A stretch of DNA of 64,000 nucleotides from Lacticaseibacillus porcinae (GTDB lineage: Bacteria > Bacillota > Bacilli > Lactobacillales > Lactobacillaceae). Both the position numbers and the translations under genes were made by a program. Position 1 is the stretch's first letter. Each line of letters begins with the position of its first letter. Shown piece by piece: positions 1 to 7,288 of this stretch. Location of the stretch: positions 62,001 through 126,000 of the forward strand of contig NZ_RHNS01000001.1 of assembly GCF_003946305.1 (NCBI RefSeq). The letters are read 5' to 3'. The notes under the pieces are model-generated. The model ran no database searches and was not told the DNA's origin. It saw only the letters and a list, made by a program, of their open reading frames with translations.

Positions 1-230
1 TCCCCAAGATGAGTGTGCGGTGCGAAGTAGCCGGTGACCGCAGCCCCTTGTTGTAAATGCGGCACGGTGTCAGGGTCCAGCCATTCTCCAGTTTTGGTGA
101 TCACTTCATGTTGAAAGTCAGCACTATCTTGAATTTGCACCCCAGCAGCGTCAGCTTCCATCATGAAATTGGCGACAGCTTCAACAGCTTGCGTGCTCGT
201 GTTGACGGTTAATGCGATCCAATCGTCCAT
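1..230 (-). CDS. prmA: Ribosomal protein L11 methyltransferase, N-terminal part
   Basis: This is the first 76 or so codons of PrmA; the rest lies beyond the left edge. PrmA trimethylates ribosomal protein L11 using S-adenosylmethionine. The visible part begins [20 protein letters not shown] and continues with an acidic segment and a GAAVTGYF stretch, matching the L11-recognition N-terminal domain; the methyltransferase domain is not in view. The ATG at 230 has an AGGAGG ribosome site that overlaps the stop codon of the upstream DUF3013 gene, so the two are translated from one message. The order glycosylase-DUF3013-prmA is common in lactobacilli (family knowledge). Assignment rests on the N-terminal pattern and this context. 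Confidence 0.85.
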   Translation of the reverse strand, partial: MDDWIALTVNTSTQAVEAVANFMMEADAAGVQIQDSADFQHEVITKTGEWLDPDTVPHLQQGAAVTGYFAPHTHLG

Positions 231-239
231 GATGACCTC

Positions 240-740
240 CTAGAACTTGGGATAAGGTAAAAAGATTTTTTGATTGGCGGCAGGTTGCTTGGCGTAGGCC
301 TCATCGAACTTCGCTTGATCAAAGTTCAATTCAAAGACTTCAGCGTCGCTAGTGCCATCAACGAAATCAAATAAATCGCTTTGCCCATCATCTAGCAAGT
401 CTTGCAAGTAAACAAACAACGCATCCACTTGCGCTTGTTCGATGCCTGCTTTACCTGAAAAGCCGAAGGTGGCTAAATAGTTGTCGGCATAATCTTCACC
501 TTTTAAGCGGGTTTTGTCATAAAACAAAATCGCATCGGCATAATCAACTTCATCGCCAGCTTGTTTTTCTTCACCGTCTTGGTCTTCGACTTCAAATCCT
601 TCAGCGGCGTCAACGTACATGGTCATTTCTAATTCGATAACGTGGGCTTGTTTATCCCAGTTGAGATCTAAATCGCCGTCAAAATCTAATGCGTCCATTT
701 TATCGCCGATATAATCGAGCATATTTTGAGTTTTCATCAT
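240..740 (-). CDS. DUF3013 family protein
   Basis: Acidic protein of 166 residues of the DUF3013 family, whose function is unknown to me. It has no signal peptide or membrane segment, so it is probably cytosolic. The sequence is rich in Asp and Glu, with an N-terminal MLDYIGDKMDALDFDGDL segment typical of the family. I chose the ATG at 740 because it overlaps the stop of the upstream glycosylase gene (ATGA) and has AAAGG six bases before it; an ATG at 746 would sit directly on the ribosome site. It lies between a DNA-repair glycosylase and prmA in one message, which does not by itself show its role. Confidence 0.85.
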   Translation of the reverse strand: MMKTQNMLDYIGDKMDALDFDGDLDLNWDKQAHVIELEMTMYVDAAEGFEVEDQDGEEKQAGDEVDYADAILFYDKTRLKGEDYADNYLATFGFSGKAGIEQAQVDALFVYLQDLLDDGQSDLFDFVDGTSDAEVFELNFDQAKFDEAYAKQPAANQKIFLPYPKF

Positions 741-1345
741 TGCCATCCTTTATTAGGTAAATTCAAATCGCGTTTTTTAATGCCTGAAACATTGGGGTTG
801 CCTGCGACAAAATATCGCAGTGGCGCATCCGTCCATTCCCCTTTGTTAGGGACTCCGATACGAGGGCTGACCCCAATGTGTTGTGGCTGTTTGACTTGCG
901 GGATCAAGGTGATCGCATCGCGGTTCAACAAACTGCCATGTAGCGCGGTGGTGATATCAAGGGCTTGACACAGCTTGCCTGGCCCGTTGCACAAGTCGGT
1001 GGCTTTCCCACGTCTTTTGACCATTTGATCGATGCCATCAGTTGGTTCCAGCGCCCGTAGCAAAATACACTCCGGAATGCCTTTGGCTTGCACGTTAAAA
1101 TTCATCAAACAATATTGCCGCATTTGGTACACATAAATGGTGGTTGGTTCCTCCCACAGCGGCCAATTACGTTTGGTTTGATGATTTTGATAAGCATGAG
1201 CGGCGGCGTCTTGGGCGCCGAGGTAAGCTTCAGTTTCGACAACTAAGCCGCCCACACCGTTGTGCATTAATTTAGCCCCGAGCAGTTCTTGTGCAAGGGT
1301 TTGGGTGTCGGCGCTAGTCGCCCATGTTTGCCAGTCCATGTTCAT
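737..1345 (-). CDS. DNA-3-methyladenine glycosylase (AAG/MPG family)
   Basis: Base-excision repair enzyme that removes alkylated purines such as 3-methyladenine from DNA. The 202 residues show the AAG-family features: an ETEAYLGAQDAAAHAYQ segment near residue 37, which contains the family's catalytic glutamate region, and a CNGPGKLCQALDI segment near residue 120. Length is normal for bacterial members. The gene is the first of a three-gene message with DUF3013 and prmA and overlaps the next start by four bases. The ATG at 1345 lies only a few bases after the expected transcription start, so the message may be leaderless. Translation could also begin at the ATG two codons later. Confidence 0.93.
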   Translation of the reverse strand: MNMDWQTWATSADTQTLAQELLGAKLMHNGVGGLVVETEAYLGAQDAAAHAYQNHQTKRNWPLWEEPTTIYVYQMRQYCLMNFNVQAKGIPECILLRALEPTDGIDQMVKRRGKATDLCNGPGKLCQALDITTALHGSLLNRDAITLIPQVKQPQHIGVSPRIGVPNKGEWTDAPLRYFVAGNPNVSGIKKRDLNLPNKGWQ

Positions 1346-1380
1346 AAAATCTACTATACTAGACTTTTGCGACTTATGAA
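1346..1380 (-). promoter_or_regulatory. Probable promoter of the glycosylase-DUF3013-prmA message
   Basis: On the minus strand a TATAGT -10 box lies at 1353-1358, with a TTCATA -35-like box at 1375-1380 after a 16-base spacer. Transcription would start near 1346, next to the ATG at 1345. The match is moderate. Confidence 0.5.
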
Positions 1381-1384
1381 AGTG

Positions 1385-1397
1385 TGTTACCGTAACA
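1385..1397. promoter_or_regulatory. Perfect palindrome TGTTAC-C-GTAACA
   Basis: A 13-base palindrome with a single central base lies between the divergent glycosylase and small-protein genes. Its size and place suggest a repressor or activator site, but I cannot name the protein. Confidence 0.4.
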
Positions 1398-1441
1398 AGC
1401 AGATAACACTAACATGTCCAAATTTTTGAAGGAGAAAACTG

Positions 1442-1687
1442 ATGCCAAACAAGGCCTTACGCCAATTGATCAGCACTCAAGCCGATCAATTAATTTCTGA
1501 AACTTACACTGAAACTCACATCACTCAACGATTATTAGATTTTCAAGCACACAATCCTGACGCTGATGCGAAGTTGTTAGCCGCCTATCAACTTTCCGAA
1601 AGTCGCAATTTCTCTGAAGAGTTGCTCGGACGAGTGCTGGAACAACTACTTGACGCCGGCTACTTGAATCAACCTCACGCAAAATAA
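1442..1687 (+). CDS. Small hypothetical protein (81 aa)
   Basis: I do not recognise this 81-residue soluble protein. It is predicted to be largely helical, with the pattern TETHITQRLLDFQAHNPDADAKLL and a C-terminal helix ending in a GYLNQPHAK tail. The ATG at 1442 has a good GGAG ribosome site. It stands alone, divergent from the glycosylase gene and ending at a shared bidirectional terminator. Codon use and the clear ribosome site support a real gene. The helical repeats distantly resemble RecX-type helices, but the similarity is too weak for a call. Confidence 0.7.
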   Translation: MPNKALRQLISTQADQLISETYTETHITQRLLDFQAHNPDADAKLLAAYQLSESRNFSEELLGRVLEQLLDAGYLNQPHAK

Positions 1688-1717
1688 AGAAGCAAGCCGA
1701 TTGATCGGCTTGCTTCT
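1688..1717. terminator. Bidirectional intrinsic terminator
   Basis: A perfect 13-bp stem (1688-1700 with 1705-1717) has a four-base loop. It lies just after the small plus-strand gene and just before the end of the minus-strand BCCT gene, so it can stop both. Confidence 0.85.
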
Positions 1718-1723
1718 ATTAGA

Positions 1724-3301
1724 TTATGAACGTTCATGCGACAAGCTGATCCTGCCATGAATTTTGATCGGTTGTTGCGCTTGTTCCAACGCAACACTTG
1801 GATCTTTGCGAAGTAGTTGCCAAGTTTGTACGATCAACAACGCTGACACGAAGATCAATGGGAATCCGGCCACGGAACAAATCGCTTGTACTGTTTTGAA
1901 CCCACCGACAAAGACGATCCCAAAGGAAAACAGCATGAAAATCACCATCCACACCAAGCGATTGAACAAACTCGGTTGCTCGGTGGCTTTTAATTTCAAT
2001 GACGTAAAAGTCGAGACGATATAAGCTGAACTGGAAATCGTTGTCGCTAAGAAAATAAAGCAAGATAAGGCATAAATCACTAACATCACATATTTAAATG
2101 GTAATGTCGACAATACTTGTGCGATGGTGGCTGCCTGACCATATGTCGCTAACGTATGGATCAAATCGACAGTGCCGCTTTGTTGCAACCACAACGAATA
2201 CCCACCTAAAATCGCGTAAAACGCCATGCACCCTAAGGCCCCGAAGCCTAACATCCCAAAAATCACCTGACGGATCGTGCGTCCTTTGGAAATACGAGCG
2301 ATGAATAATCCCATAAATGGCATATAAGTCAGCCACCAGCCCCAATAAAACACAGTTTCTGATTTCACTGGATCAACGCTTGACCCAAAGCCACTGGCAA
2401 GGCCTGCACTCATCGGGACAAATTTAGCGATCAATAACGCCAAGCTGCGGCCTTCTGCACGAATGATCGTGCCAGTGGGTCCAACCAACAAGACGATCAC
2501 TAAGAAGCCGATGGCGGTCCAAATATGTGCCGCACTCAATTTATCGATGCCACCCTGTATGCCTTTAACCATCGTCAACCCGAAAATAATGAACAATACC
2601 GCAAACATCGCGAGTTTCAAATAAATCGTATCTTGAATCCCAGTGATACTAGCAATGATCCGCGCCAACACTGGAATTTCCATGCCGACACCAGAACCAA
2701 TGCCACCCATAATGCCAAATACGACGAGGAAGTTGATCACTTGACGCAACAAATGCTTGTGCCAACCCTTGCCTTGAAGCATCGGGATCGCATCACTTAA
2801 CGACGCGACCCGCACATGTTTGACATACATCATGTAACCGATGATCACTGCCGCAGACGCAAACATCATCCATGCCATCGGTCCCCAGTCAAATTGACCG
2901 AGCATATGCGCATTTTGATAATTTTGGGCCGACATCGCTTTGGCACCAAATAATGGTTGTTGCACATAGCGGAGTGGATCGACCATACTCAACATTAAAA
3001 TGCTGGCATCGATGGCCGTGGCAAACACCATGCTCCCCCACTGAAAATTCGAATACATCGGCTTGCCTTGGCCTAATTTGATCCGGCCAAAGCGGCTAAA
3101 CGCGATAAATAAGAAAAATACTAAATTGATGATGTAGATCCCCAGATACAACCAGCTGAGGTGACTGGTGATCCCATCCATCATGTTGCTGAGGACATTT
3201 TTGATCCCAGAGCCTCCGACTAATAACATCAGTGACATGATCAAAAACAATCCTACCGTTGGCACAAAAATTCGAGAATCGATCTTTTGTCTGTTTAAAA
3301 T
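1724..3301 (-). CDS. BCCT family transporter (betaine/carnitine/choline type)
   Basis: Membrane carrier of the betaine-choline-carnitine transporter family, which imports quaternary ammonium compounds with Na+ or H+, often for osmoprotection. It has about 12 hydrophobic segments and family landmarks: GMEIPVLARI in the middle, an FYWGWWLTYMPFMGLFIARI block and a C-terminal TISSSAYIVSTFTS block. The frame is open to 3406, but those extra 35 residues are basic and unlike the family. No ATG, GTG or TTG is well placed; an AUU codon at 3301 lies seven bases after AGGAG, and the protein then begins LNRQKIDSRIFVPTVG as expected for the family. The substrate cannot be read from the sequence. Confidence 0.88.
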   Translation of the reverse strand: MLNRQKIDSRIFVPTVGLFLIMSLMLLVGGSGIKNVLSNMMDGITSHLSWLYLGIYIINLVFFLFIAFSRFGRIKLGQGKPMYSNFQWGSMVFATAIDASILMLSMVDPLRYVQQPLFGAKAMSAQNYQNAHMLGQFDWGPMAWMMFASAAVIIGYMMYVKHVRVASLSDAIPMLQGKGWHKHLLRQVINFLVVFGIMGGIGSGVGMEIPVLARIIASITGIQDTIYLKLAMFAVLFIIFGLTMVKGIQGGIDKLSAAHIWTAIGFLVIVLLVGPTGTIIRAEGRSLALLIAKFVPMSAGLASGFGSSVDPVKSETVFYWGWWLTYMPFMGLFIARISKGRTIRQVIFGMLGFGALGCMAFYAILGGYSLWLQQSGTVDLIHTLATYGQAATIAQVLSTLPFKYVMLVIYALSCFIFLATTISSSAYIVSTFTSLKLKATEQPSLFNRLVWMVIFMLFSFGIVFVGGFKTVQAICSVAGFPLIFVSALLIVQTWQLLRKDPSVALEQAQQPIKIHGRISLSHERS

Positions 3302-3451
3302 AAAAATGCTCCTAGTTCCCGGCGACCGTGAACTAAAATGCCTTCCTGCCAAACGACGGGTCATTGACGCCGTCAGTAGGCTTATCCTGAAGTTGATCAG
3401 AGGCAACCATTGCGCTGCAAAAACATTCCAGCTACCGAATACTTTCGGCTT

Positions 3452-4030
3452 TTAGTCTGGGATCACATTCCCATCAGCATCTAAATGATGAATGATGCGT
3501 GCCGGGTTGCCTGCGATCACCACGTCCGAACCAAACGATTTGGTCACAACAGAACCTGCACCAACCACCACGCGATCCCCTAATGTCACCCCTGGTAAAA
3601 TGCTTGCGTGACCGCCGATCCAAATACTATCGCCTAACGTGATCGGCTTGCCTAACTCGACATCAGCATCTCGTAACTTCGCACTTAAGGGATGCACCGG
3701 CGTGTAAAAGCCGACATCTGGTCCCACATAACAATGCGAACCAATGGTGATCGGGCAAGTGTCCAGCAAGGTCAAATGATAGTTCGCGTAGAAATGATCC
3801 CCAATATGAATATTGAAGCCATAATCAAATTCCAAACCGCCTTCCACAAAGAAGTGTTCCCCTGTGTCAGCAAACAAAGCTTTGACTTTGGCATTACGCA
3901 CCTCATTGTCGTCTTCTTGATTGATGGCGATCAACGCCTTGCGGATCTGGGTACGTCTAGCGATCAGTTCTGGATCAAATTGTTGATAAGCCTCTCCGGC
4001 TGTCATGATTTCTCTTTGCGTTTTCATCAT
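3452..4030 (-). CDS. Sugar O-acetyltransferase (maltose/galactoside acetyltransferase family)
   Basis: Hexapeptide-repeat acetyltransferase of the LacA/Maa/NodL group, which moves an acetyl group from acetyl-CoA to a sugar. The N-terminal MTAGEAYQQFDPEL matches the MLAGELYDASDPEL pattern of Maa proteins. A left-handed beta-helix follows, with GSHCYVGPDVGFYTPVHPL carrying the catalytic histidine region and the trailing IWIGGHASILPGV and VVVGAGSVVTKS coils. Length of 192 is usual. The gene is single, about 150 bases upstream of the BCCT gene on the same strand. The ATG at 4030 (or the adjacent one at 4027) is at the predicted transcript start, so the mRNA may lack a leader. Confidence 0.88.
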   Translation of the reverse strand: MMKTQREIMTAGEAYQQFDPELIARRTQIRKALIAINQEDDNEVRNAKVKALFADTGEHFFVEGGLEFDYGFNIHIGDHFYANYHLTLLDTCPITIGSHCYVGPDVGFYTPVHPLSAKLRDADVELGKPITLGDSIWIGGHASILPGVTLGDRVVVGAGSVVTKSFGSDVVIAGNPARIIHHLDADGNVIPD

Positions 4031-4036
4031 GGTTTT

Positions 4037-4065
4037 AGCATAGCACTAATCCGAGTGCTTGTGAA
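4037..4065 (-). promoter_or_regulatory. Promoter of the acetyltransferase gene
   Basis: TTCACA at 4060-4065 and TATGCT at 4037-4042 on the minus strand are separated by exactly 17 bases. The start of transcription is expected at about 4030, which is the ATG itself. Confidence 0.6.
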
Positions 4066-4083
4066 AAAACGTCTTAGAGCATT

Positions 4084-4113
4084 CTAATAATGCCCATTTT
4101 TCGGCATTATTAG
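4084..4113. promoter_or_regulatory. 11-bp inverted repeat upstream of the acetyltransferase promoter
   Basis: Arms at 4084-4094 and 4103-4113 (CTAATAATGCC and its complement) enclose an eight-base loop. There is no T tract, so it is less like a terminator than a protein-binding site, about 20 bases beyond the -35 box. Confidence 0.45.
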
Positions 4114-4436
4114 TTAAACAAATTTCACAAAGTTTCTGGAAAAGCATTTGTGATCGATACTTCGAAATATATTTGTAACATTCTAAGTCATGTTTTTCAA
4201 CGCATCAATCAAACGGCCCGAGCTGAAATCGGATGTTGTCATGTCATTTATCACGGTTCGTTTTCTTGTCGATCGTCAATGATAGCAATCAATTACACCG
4301 TTTTTCCAAGCTTCCCTAGCCTGACAGACTGACAGTGGGTGAACACGCTGCAAACCGCGCCGAGGTTGGCTGACAACACACGGAGAACTTAAAAAGATAT
4401 CGCGTATTTCGAGGTGAGGTGACCGATTTATACGTT
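4114..4436. other. Non-coding, probably decayed stretch
   Basis: I see no supported gene here. Two 60-codon open frames exist on opposite strands but have no ribosome site and no recognisable content. The stretch is A+T-richer than its neighbours and continues into the acetyltransferase remnant. Confidence 0.5.
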
Positions 4437-4586
4437 TCAAGAAATGTGTTGACCACATGATTTCAATACTTCAATGTGATTAGGATTTTTCTCATATCGG
4501 TAGCCAAATTTCTGAAAAAATGCAATATTGCCTTTCGACGATGCTTTCACGGCCAAACAATAAACGCGATATCTACCGTGTGGACA
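4437..4586 (-). pseudogene. Remnant of a GNAT acetyltransferase (C-terminal end)
   Basis: The minus strand reads CLAVKASSKGNIAFFQKFGY and then RYEKNPNHIEVLKSCGQHIS before a stop. This is the acetyl-CoA-binding motif and last strand of a GNAT-family N-acetyltransferase. The frame is closed by a TAG at 4587-4589, no start codon or ribosome site is present, and upstream DNA has stops in every frame. It is therefore about 50 codons left from a lost gene. The family call rests on the KGNIAFFQKFGYRYEKN block alone. Confidence 0.6.
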
Positions 4587-4589
4587 CTA

Positions 4590-4734
4590 GGATCCACTAT
4601 TCGACTGTAGTGTCAAAGAATGTTATGGATCTTCGACGTCTACTTTCGAACCAGCATCAAGCTACTGGATGAGATTATTGGCATTACGCTGCATTCGTCA
4701 TACTGACCATAAAAGATCCACAGTCACATAAAAA
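4590..4734. other. Non-coding stretch upstream of the GNAT remnant
   Basis: Presumably the eroded upstream part of the same lost gene. I could not read a continuous frame and see no promoter. Confidence 0.4.
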
Positions 4735-4756
4735 TAAGCCCACACTTCGGGGCTTA
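4735..4756 (-). terminator. Terminator-like hairpin
   Basis: A 7-bp stem (4735-4741 with 4750-4756) is followed on the minus strand by TTATTTTTA. It lies beyond the tRNA terminator and may be a backup stop for the tRNA transcript. Confidence 0.5.
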
Positions 4757-4813
4757 CTTGCTTCACGTAGAACAGTTAACTCTTCCAAAAGTGGCACAAG
4801 CAATTACCTTATC

Positions 4814-4862
4814 AAAAAAGCCGCCTCACTACGACCAGCAACAGGTCAGTAATAAGACGGCT
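4814..4862 (-). terminator. Terminator of tRNA-Ser
   Basis: On the minus strand an 8-bp stem (4855-4862 with 4819-4826, one G-U) with an inner GACC/GGTC helix is followed by six T residues. It lies 20 bases after the tRNA. Confidence 0.8.
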
Positions 4863-4881
4863 CTATTCCGATTAATCTAAA

Positions 4882-4968
4882 GGAGAGTACGAGATTCGAA
4901 CTCGTGCGCCGGTATTAGCCGGTTCGACGGATTTCGAGTCCGTTGCATTACCACTCTGCCAACTCTCC
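4882..4968 (-). tRNA. tRNA-Ser (anticodon CGA)
   Basis: The 87-base minus-strand sequence starts GGAGAGTTGGCAGAGTGGT and ends ...GTACTCTCC, giving a seven-base acceptor stem. The anticodon arm has the loop CTCGAAA, so the anticodon is CGA, reading UCG serine codons. The long variable arm (GAACCGGCTAATACCGG...) is the class II feature of serine tRNAs, and TTCGAAT is the T loop. CCA is not encoded. It is a lone tRNA gene. Confidence 0.97.
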
Positions 4969-5157
4969 ATGTGGTATCGTGCGGTTCAAGCACAAAAACT
5001 AGTATAGCAAAAAATCCGCTTCCTGCAAATACTTTTCATCAGATTTCCGTGTCAAACCGGACGATCTCAGCCTATTTCTTAAGCCTTGTCAAAAAACTTT
5101 ATGTTCGCGGCGCGCATGAGTATACTAAAGCTATTAATGTGAAATGGATGACAGCTC

Positions 5158-5535
5158 ATGAAACTATCTTTGATCAAGCTCCCTGCATTGTTTGGGGTCT
5201 TATATGCCGCCTTTACTGCGATCGTGTTGATCATCGCCTCGGTGATGGCCTTCACCAAAGGCTTCTCCACTACCGCAGTCGGCACCACTTTAATGAATTG
5301 GGAGCCACACTGGTGGTACTTATCGATCATCGGCGGTGGCTTACATTTGTTAAGTTTCATCAAATCAAGCTCGCGCAAGCTTTTGATCGTCAACACTATC
5401 GGGATCTGTTTATTCATTGGCTACGCCTTGGTACCTAACTACGCGCTGGTATTGTTGGCGCTCCATGTGATCGTGATTGAAGTGATGGCCAAAACCCCTG
5501 TCCACCCAACGATCACCAACGAGGTGGCCGAATGA
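5158..5535 (+). CDS. Small integral membrane protein, unknown function
   Basis: I do not recognise a family. The 125 residues form about four hydrophobic segments (near residues 5-30, 52-65, 72-87 and 90-108), with SSSRK between the second and third. The C-terminal tail is polar. The ATG at 5158 is preceded by only a weak ribosome site. Its stop codon overlaps the start of the next gene (ATGA), so the two small products are probably coupled in translation and act together. Confidence 0.75.
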   Translation: MKLSLIKLPALFGVLYAAFTAIVLIIASVMAFTKGFSTTAVGTTLMNWEPHWWYLSIIGGGLHLLSFIKSSSRKLLIVNTIGICLFIGYALVPNYALVLLALHVIVIEVMAKTPVHPTITNEVAE

Positions 5536-5702
5536 GTTGGTTTAAACATCAAACCAAGCAAGAACCAGAGTTACCTGACAACCATTATGATTTTGCCAAA
5601 ATGGTCAAATCTGCTCGTGAATCAGACCCAGGGAAGTTCAAACGATTACAAGGGTTGTTCAAACAGCAACCGCGGATCGTTAAGCCTAAAGATAAGAAGT
5701 AA
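5532..5702 (+). CDS. Small basic protein (56 aa), coupled to the membrane protein
   Basis: A 56-codon frame beginning MSWFKHQTKQEPELPDNHYD and ending in a lysine-rich tail (KPKDKK). It starts inside the last codons of the upstream membrane-protein gene (ATGA overlap) and is followed within seven bases by a strong terminator, which supports it as the real last gene of a two-gene operon. No membrane segment or known motif is seen, and function is unknown. Confidence 0.7.
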   Translation: MSWFKHQTKQEPELPDNHYDFAKMVKSARESDPGKFKRLQGLFKQQPRIVKPKDKK

Positions 5703-5708
5703 CGTTTT

Positions 5709-5736
5709 GCACGCTGATCACAGCGTGCTTTTTTGT
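5709..5736 (+). terminator. Intrinsic terminator
   Basis: An 8-bp GC-rich stem (5709-5716 with 5721-5728), a four-base loop and six T residues follow the small basic protein gene. Confidence 0.88.
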
Positions 5737-5807
5737 TTGTCCTTTAATCGGAAAACACTATACATTAATTTTTATAAATATTTTTTGATCATACGGTTTA
5801 AATTATA

Positions 5808-5836
5808 TTGATTATAGGTGGATGACATGTTAAACT
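5808..5836 (+). promoter_or_regulatory. Promoter of the 137-aa hypothetical gene
   Basis: TTGATT at 5808-5813 and TAAACT at 5831-5836 are 17 bases apart, in an A+T-rich stretch. The start would be near 5843, about 40 bases before the ATG. Confidence 0.55.
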
Positions 5837-5883
5837 AATCACATAATAAAACCAAGTAATTGTTTTGATTGGAGGGAACTTAT

Positions 5884-6297
5884 ATGTTAATCGACACATA
5901 CATCAAGACCATGAACCGTCAAATCGATCGTCTCTCGGTGTACGACCTGGTATTCGATCAATATACGATCACCTGCCATAAACTTGAAACTGGCGACTGT
6001 TTAGCCAATGAAAACTATGAACAATTACATGATTACTTCAGCCGCAATATGTTACGTTTTAACAAATTCGTTTCTGAATGCCAAGCAGTGATCCCGCCAA
6101 CTGAACTGGCAGGCTTTAACACCAACTTCTTAACTGCTTTGGCTCTAAATCAACAAGCTGCGATGACAATGTTGATGGCAATCGAACCTCAAGGAGTCAA
6201 TCATCGGTTGTATGAACGCGGTGTTGCCGAAAAAAACGGGCCCTTCAAGATATCCAAGTGGCGGTTGCCCGGATCATTGCCACAGCCATGTAAATAA
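5884..6297 (+). CDS. Hypothetical protein (137 aa)
   Basis: I cannot assign this soluble protein. It starts MLIDTYIKTMNRQIDRLSVY and contains a helical middle (YEQLHDYFSRNMLRFNKFVS). The ATG at 5884 has a strong GGAGGG ribosome site eight bases upstream; an in-frame TTG at 5869 sits before that site and is unlikely. It has its own promoter and a strong terminator, so it is a single-gene unit. Two cysteines (CHKLETGDC) lie near residues 37-45, without a recognised metal motif. Confidence 0.75.
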   Translation: MLIDTYIKTMNRQIDRLSVYDLVFDQYTITCHKLETGDCLANENYEQLHDYFSRNMLRFNKFVSECQAVIPPTELAGFNTNFLTALALNQQAAMTMLMAIEPQGVNHRLYERGVAEKNGPFKISKWRLPGSLPQPCK

Positions 6298-6332
6298 ATA
6301 GCGACTCACCAGAGGTCTGGTGAGTCGCTATT
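6297..6332. terminator. Bidirectional terminator
   Basis: A 15-bp stem (6297-6311 with 6318-6332) with a six-base loop, flanked by T on the plus strand, separates the convergent 137-aa gene and the DUF960 gene. Confidence 0.88.
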
Positions 6333-6344
6333 TTGATCATATGA

Positions 6345-6659
6345 TCAATCGTCATGGCCTTCTTCAGGCAATAAAATGGTTTGGTTGTTGCCGTCATCAT
6401 AGGCCATCACCGTATCTGGAAAAGCACTTTGATAAGTGAATGGCAAGTCAACTGCCATCGTGGTGTCGCTGCCTTTTTCAGAGAAAGCAACTGTGAGCTT
6501 GCCGCCATTATTCAACAAGTCAAAGCGCAACAAGTTAGTGAGCGGCACAACCCCTTGAAGATTTTGGTCGATGATCAACCAAATACTGTCGATGATCGGA
6601 CCTGGTAAATGTGCGATCACCCCGTAAGTTGCAAAGCGACTGCGATCAGATGTAAACAT
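6345..6659 (-). CDS. DUF960 family protein
   Basis: A 104-residue protein with the DUF960 pattern: an N-terminal MFTSDRSRFATYGV, a middle IDSIWLIIDQNL segment and a later LLRFDL strand. Members are small cytosolic proteins of unknown function in lactic acid bacteria. The frame is open further upstream, but the ATG at 6659 has a clear AGGGGGAA ribosome site and the family starts there. It lies 19 bases after ybaK and is the last gene of that message. Confidence 0.78.
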   Translation of the reverse strand: MFTSDRSRFATYGVIAHLPGPIIDSIWLIIDQNLQGVVPLTNLLRFDLLNNGGKLTVAFSEKGSDTTMAVDLPFTYQSAFPDTVMAYDDGNNQTILLPEEGHDD

Positions 6660-6678
6660 GCCGATTCCCCCTGACGTG

Positions 6679-7188
6679 TTATTCTTGTGGTTCAAGTGCG
6701 GTGATATCTGCAAATTGTGCCTTGACGCTTTTGGCTAAGGCTTTGGGATCAATGCCAACCGAGCGGCCGATTTTCCCTGCGGAAACAATGATCTCAGTTT
6801 CACTTTGCGCTTCGATCCCGATAAAAATCGGATAGTTATGGCGGGCATGGATCCCGACTGGTGTGTTGGCGCCATGGACAAAGCCAGTGGTTTTCTCTAA
6901 GTCTTTCAGTGGTACCATACCTACTTTTTTGTTGCCGGAAACTTTGCTCAGCTTCTTATAGTCGATATGGCGATCTAGGGGCACAACTCCAACTAGTGGA
7001 CCGGTTTTATTGCCGATCAGAGCTAATGTCTTGTAGATCTTGTGTTCATCAATGTCGAGATGATCGACTTGCATTTGCTGCACATCCCCGACTTCTGCAG
7101 TGGGGAAAGTGTAGCTTTGATAAGCGATATTTTGTTTGTCGAGCATTTTCTCGACTAAGGTTTTATCCTCTTTTTTATGCTTTGCCAT
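6679..7188 (-). CDS. ybaK: Cys-tRNA(Pro)/Cys-tRNA(Cys) deacylase, YbaK family
   Basis: YbaK-type editing enzyme that hydrolyses cysteine wrongly attached to tRNA-Pro. The 169 residues carry the YbaK/ProX fold markers: HKIYKTLALIG, a GVVPLDRHIDYKKLSKVSG block with the substrate-pocket lysine region, and the GRSVGIDP ending. Length is normal for a stand-alone editor. The ATG at 7188 has GGAG eight bases upstream; the five residues before it in the open frame have no ribosome site. It precedes the DUF960 gene on the same strand. Confidence 0.9.
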   Translation of the reverse strand: MAKHKKEDKTLVEKMLDKQNIAYQSYTFPTAEVGDVQQMQVDHLDIDEHKIYKTLALIGNKTGPLVGVVPLDRHIDYKKLSKVSGNKKVGMVPLKDLEKTTGFVHGANTPVGIHARHNYPIFIGIEAQSETEIIVSAGKIGRSVGIDPKALAKSVKAQFADITALEPQE

Positions 7189-7260
7189 GACAGACTCCTT
7201 CAATACATTGATTATACCACACTCAAAAAGTAAGTGGTAATCTCACTGCCGTAAACAAAA

Positions 7261-7282
7261 AGAGAGACCTGTTGGCCTCCCT
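7261..7282 (-). terminator. Terminator after apt
   Basis: On the minus strand a 9-bp stem (7274-7282 with 7261-7269, two G-U pairs) with a four-base loop is followed by TTTTTGTTT. Confidence 0.8.
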
Positions 7283-7288
7283 TTTAAT

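Noticed and set aside
4971-5438. 155-codon plus-strand frame overlapping the small membrane gene
   Set aside because: It runs from the tRNA into the middle of the membrane-protein gene in another frame and has no sensible composition or ribosome site.
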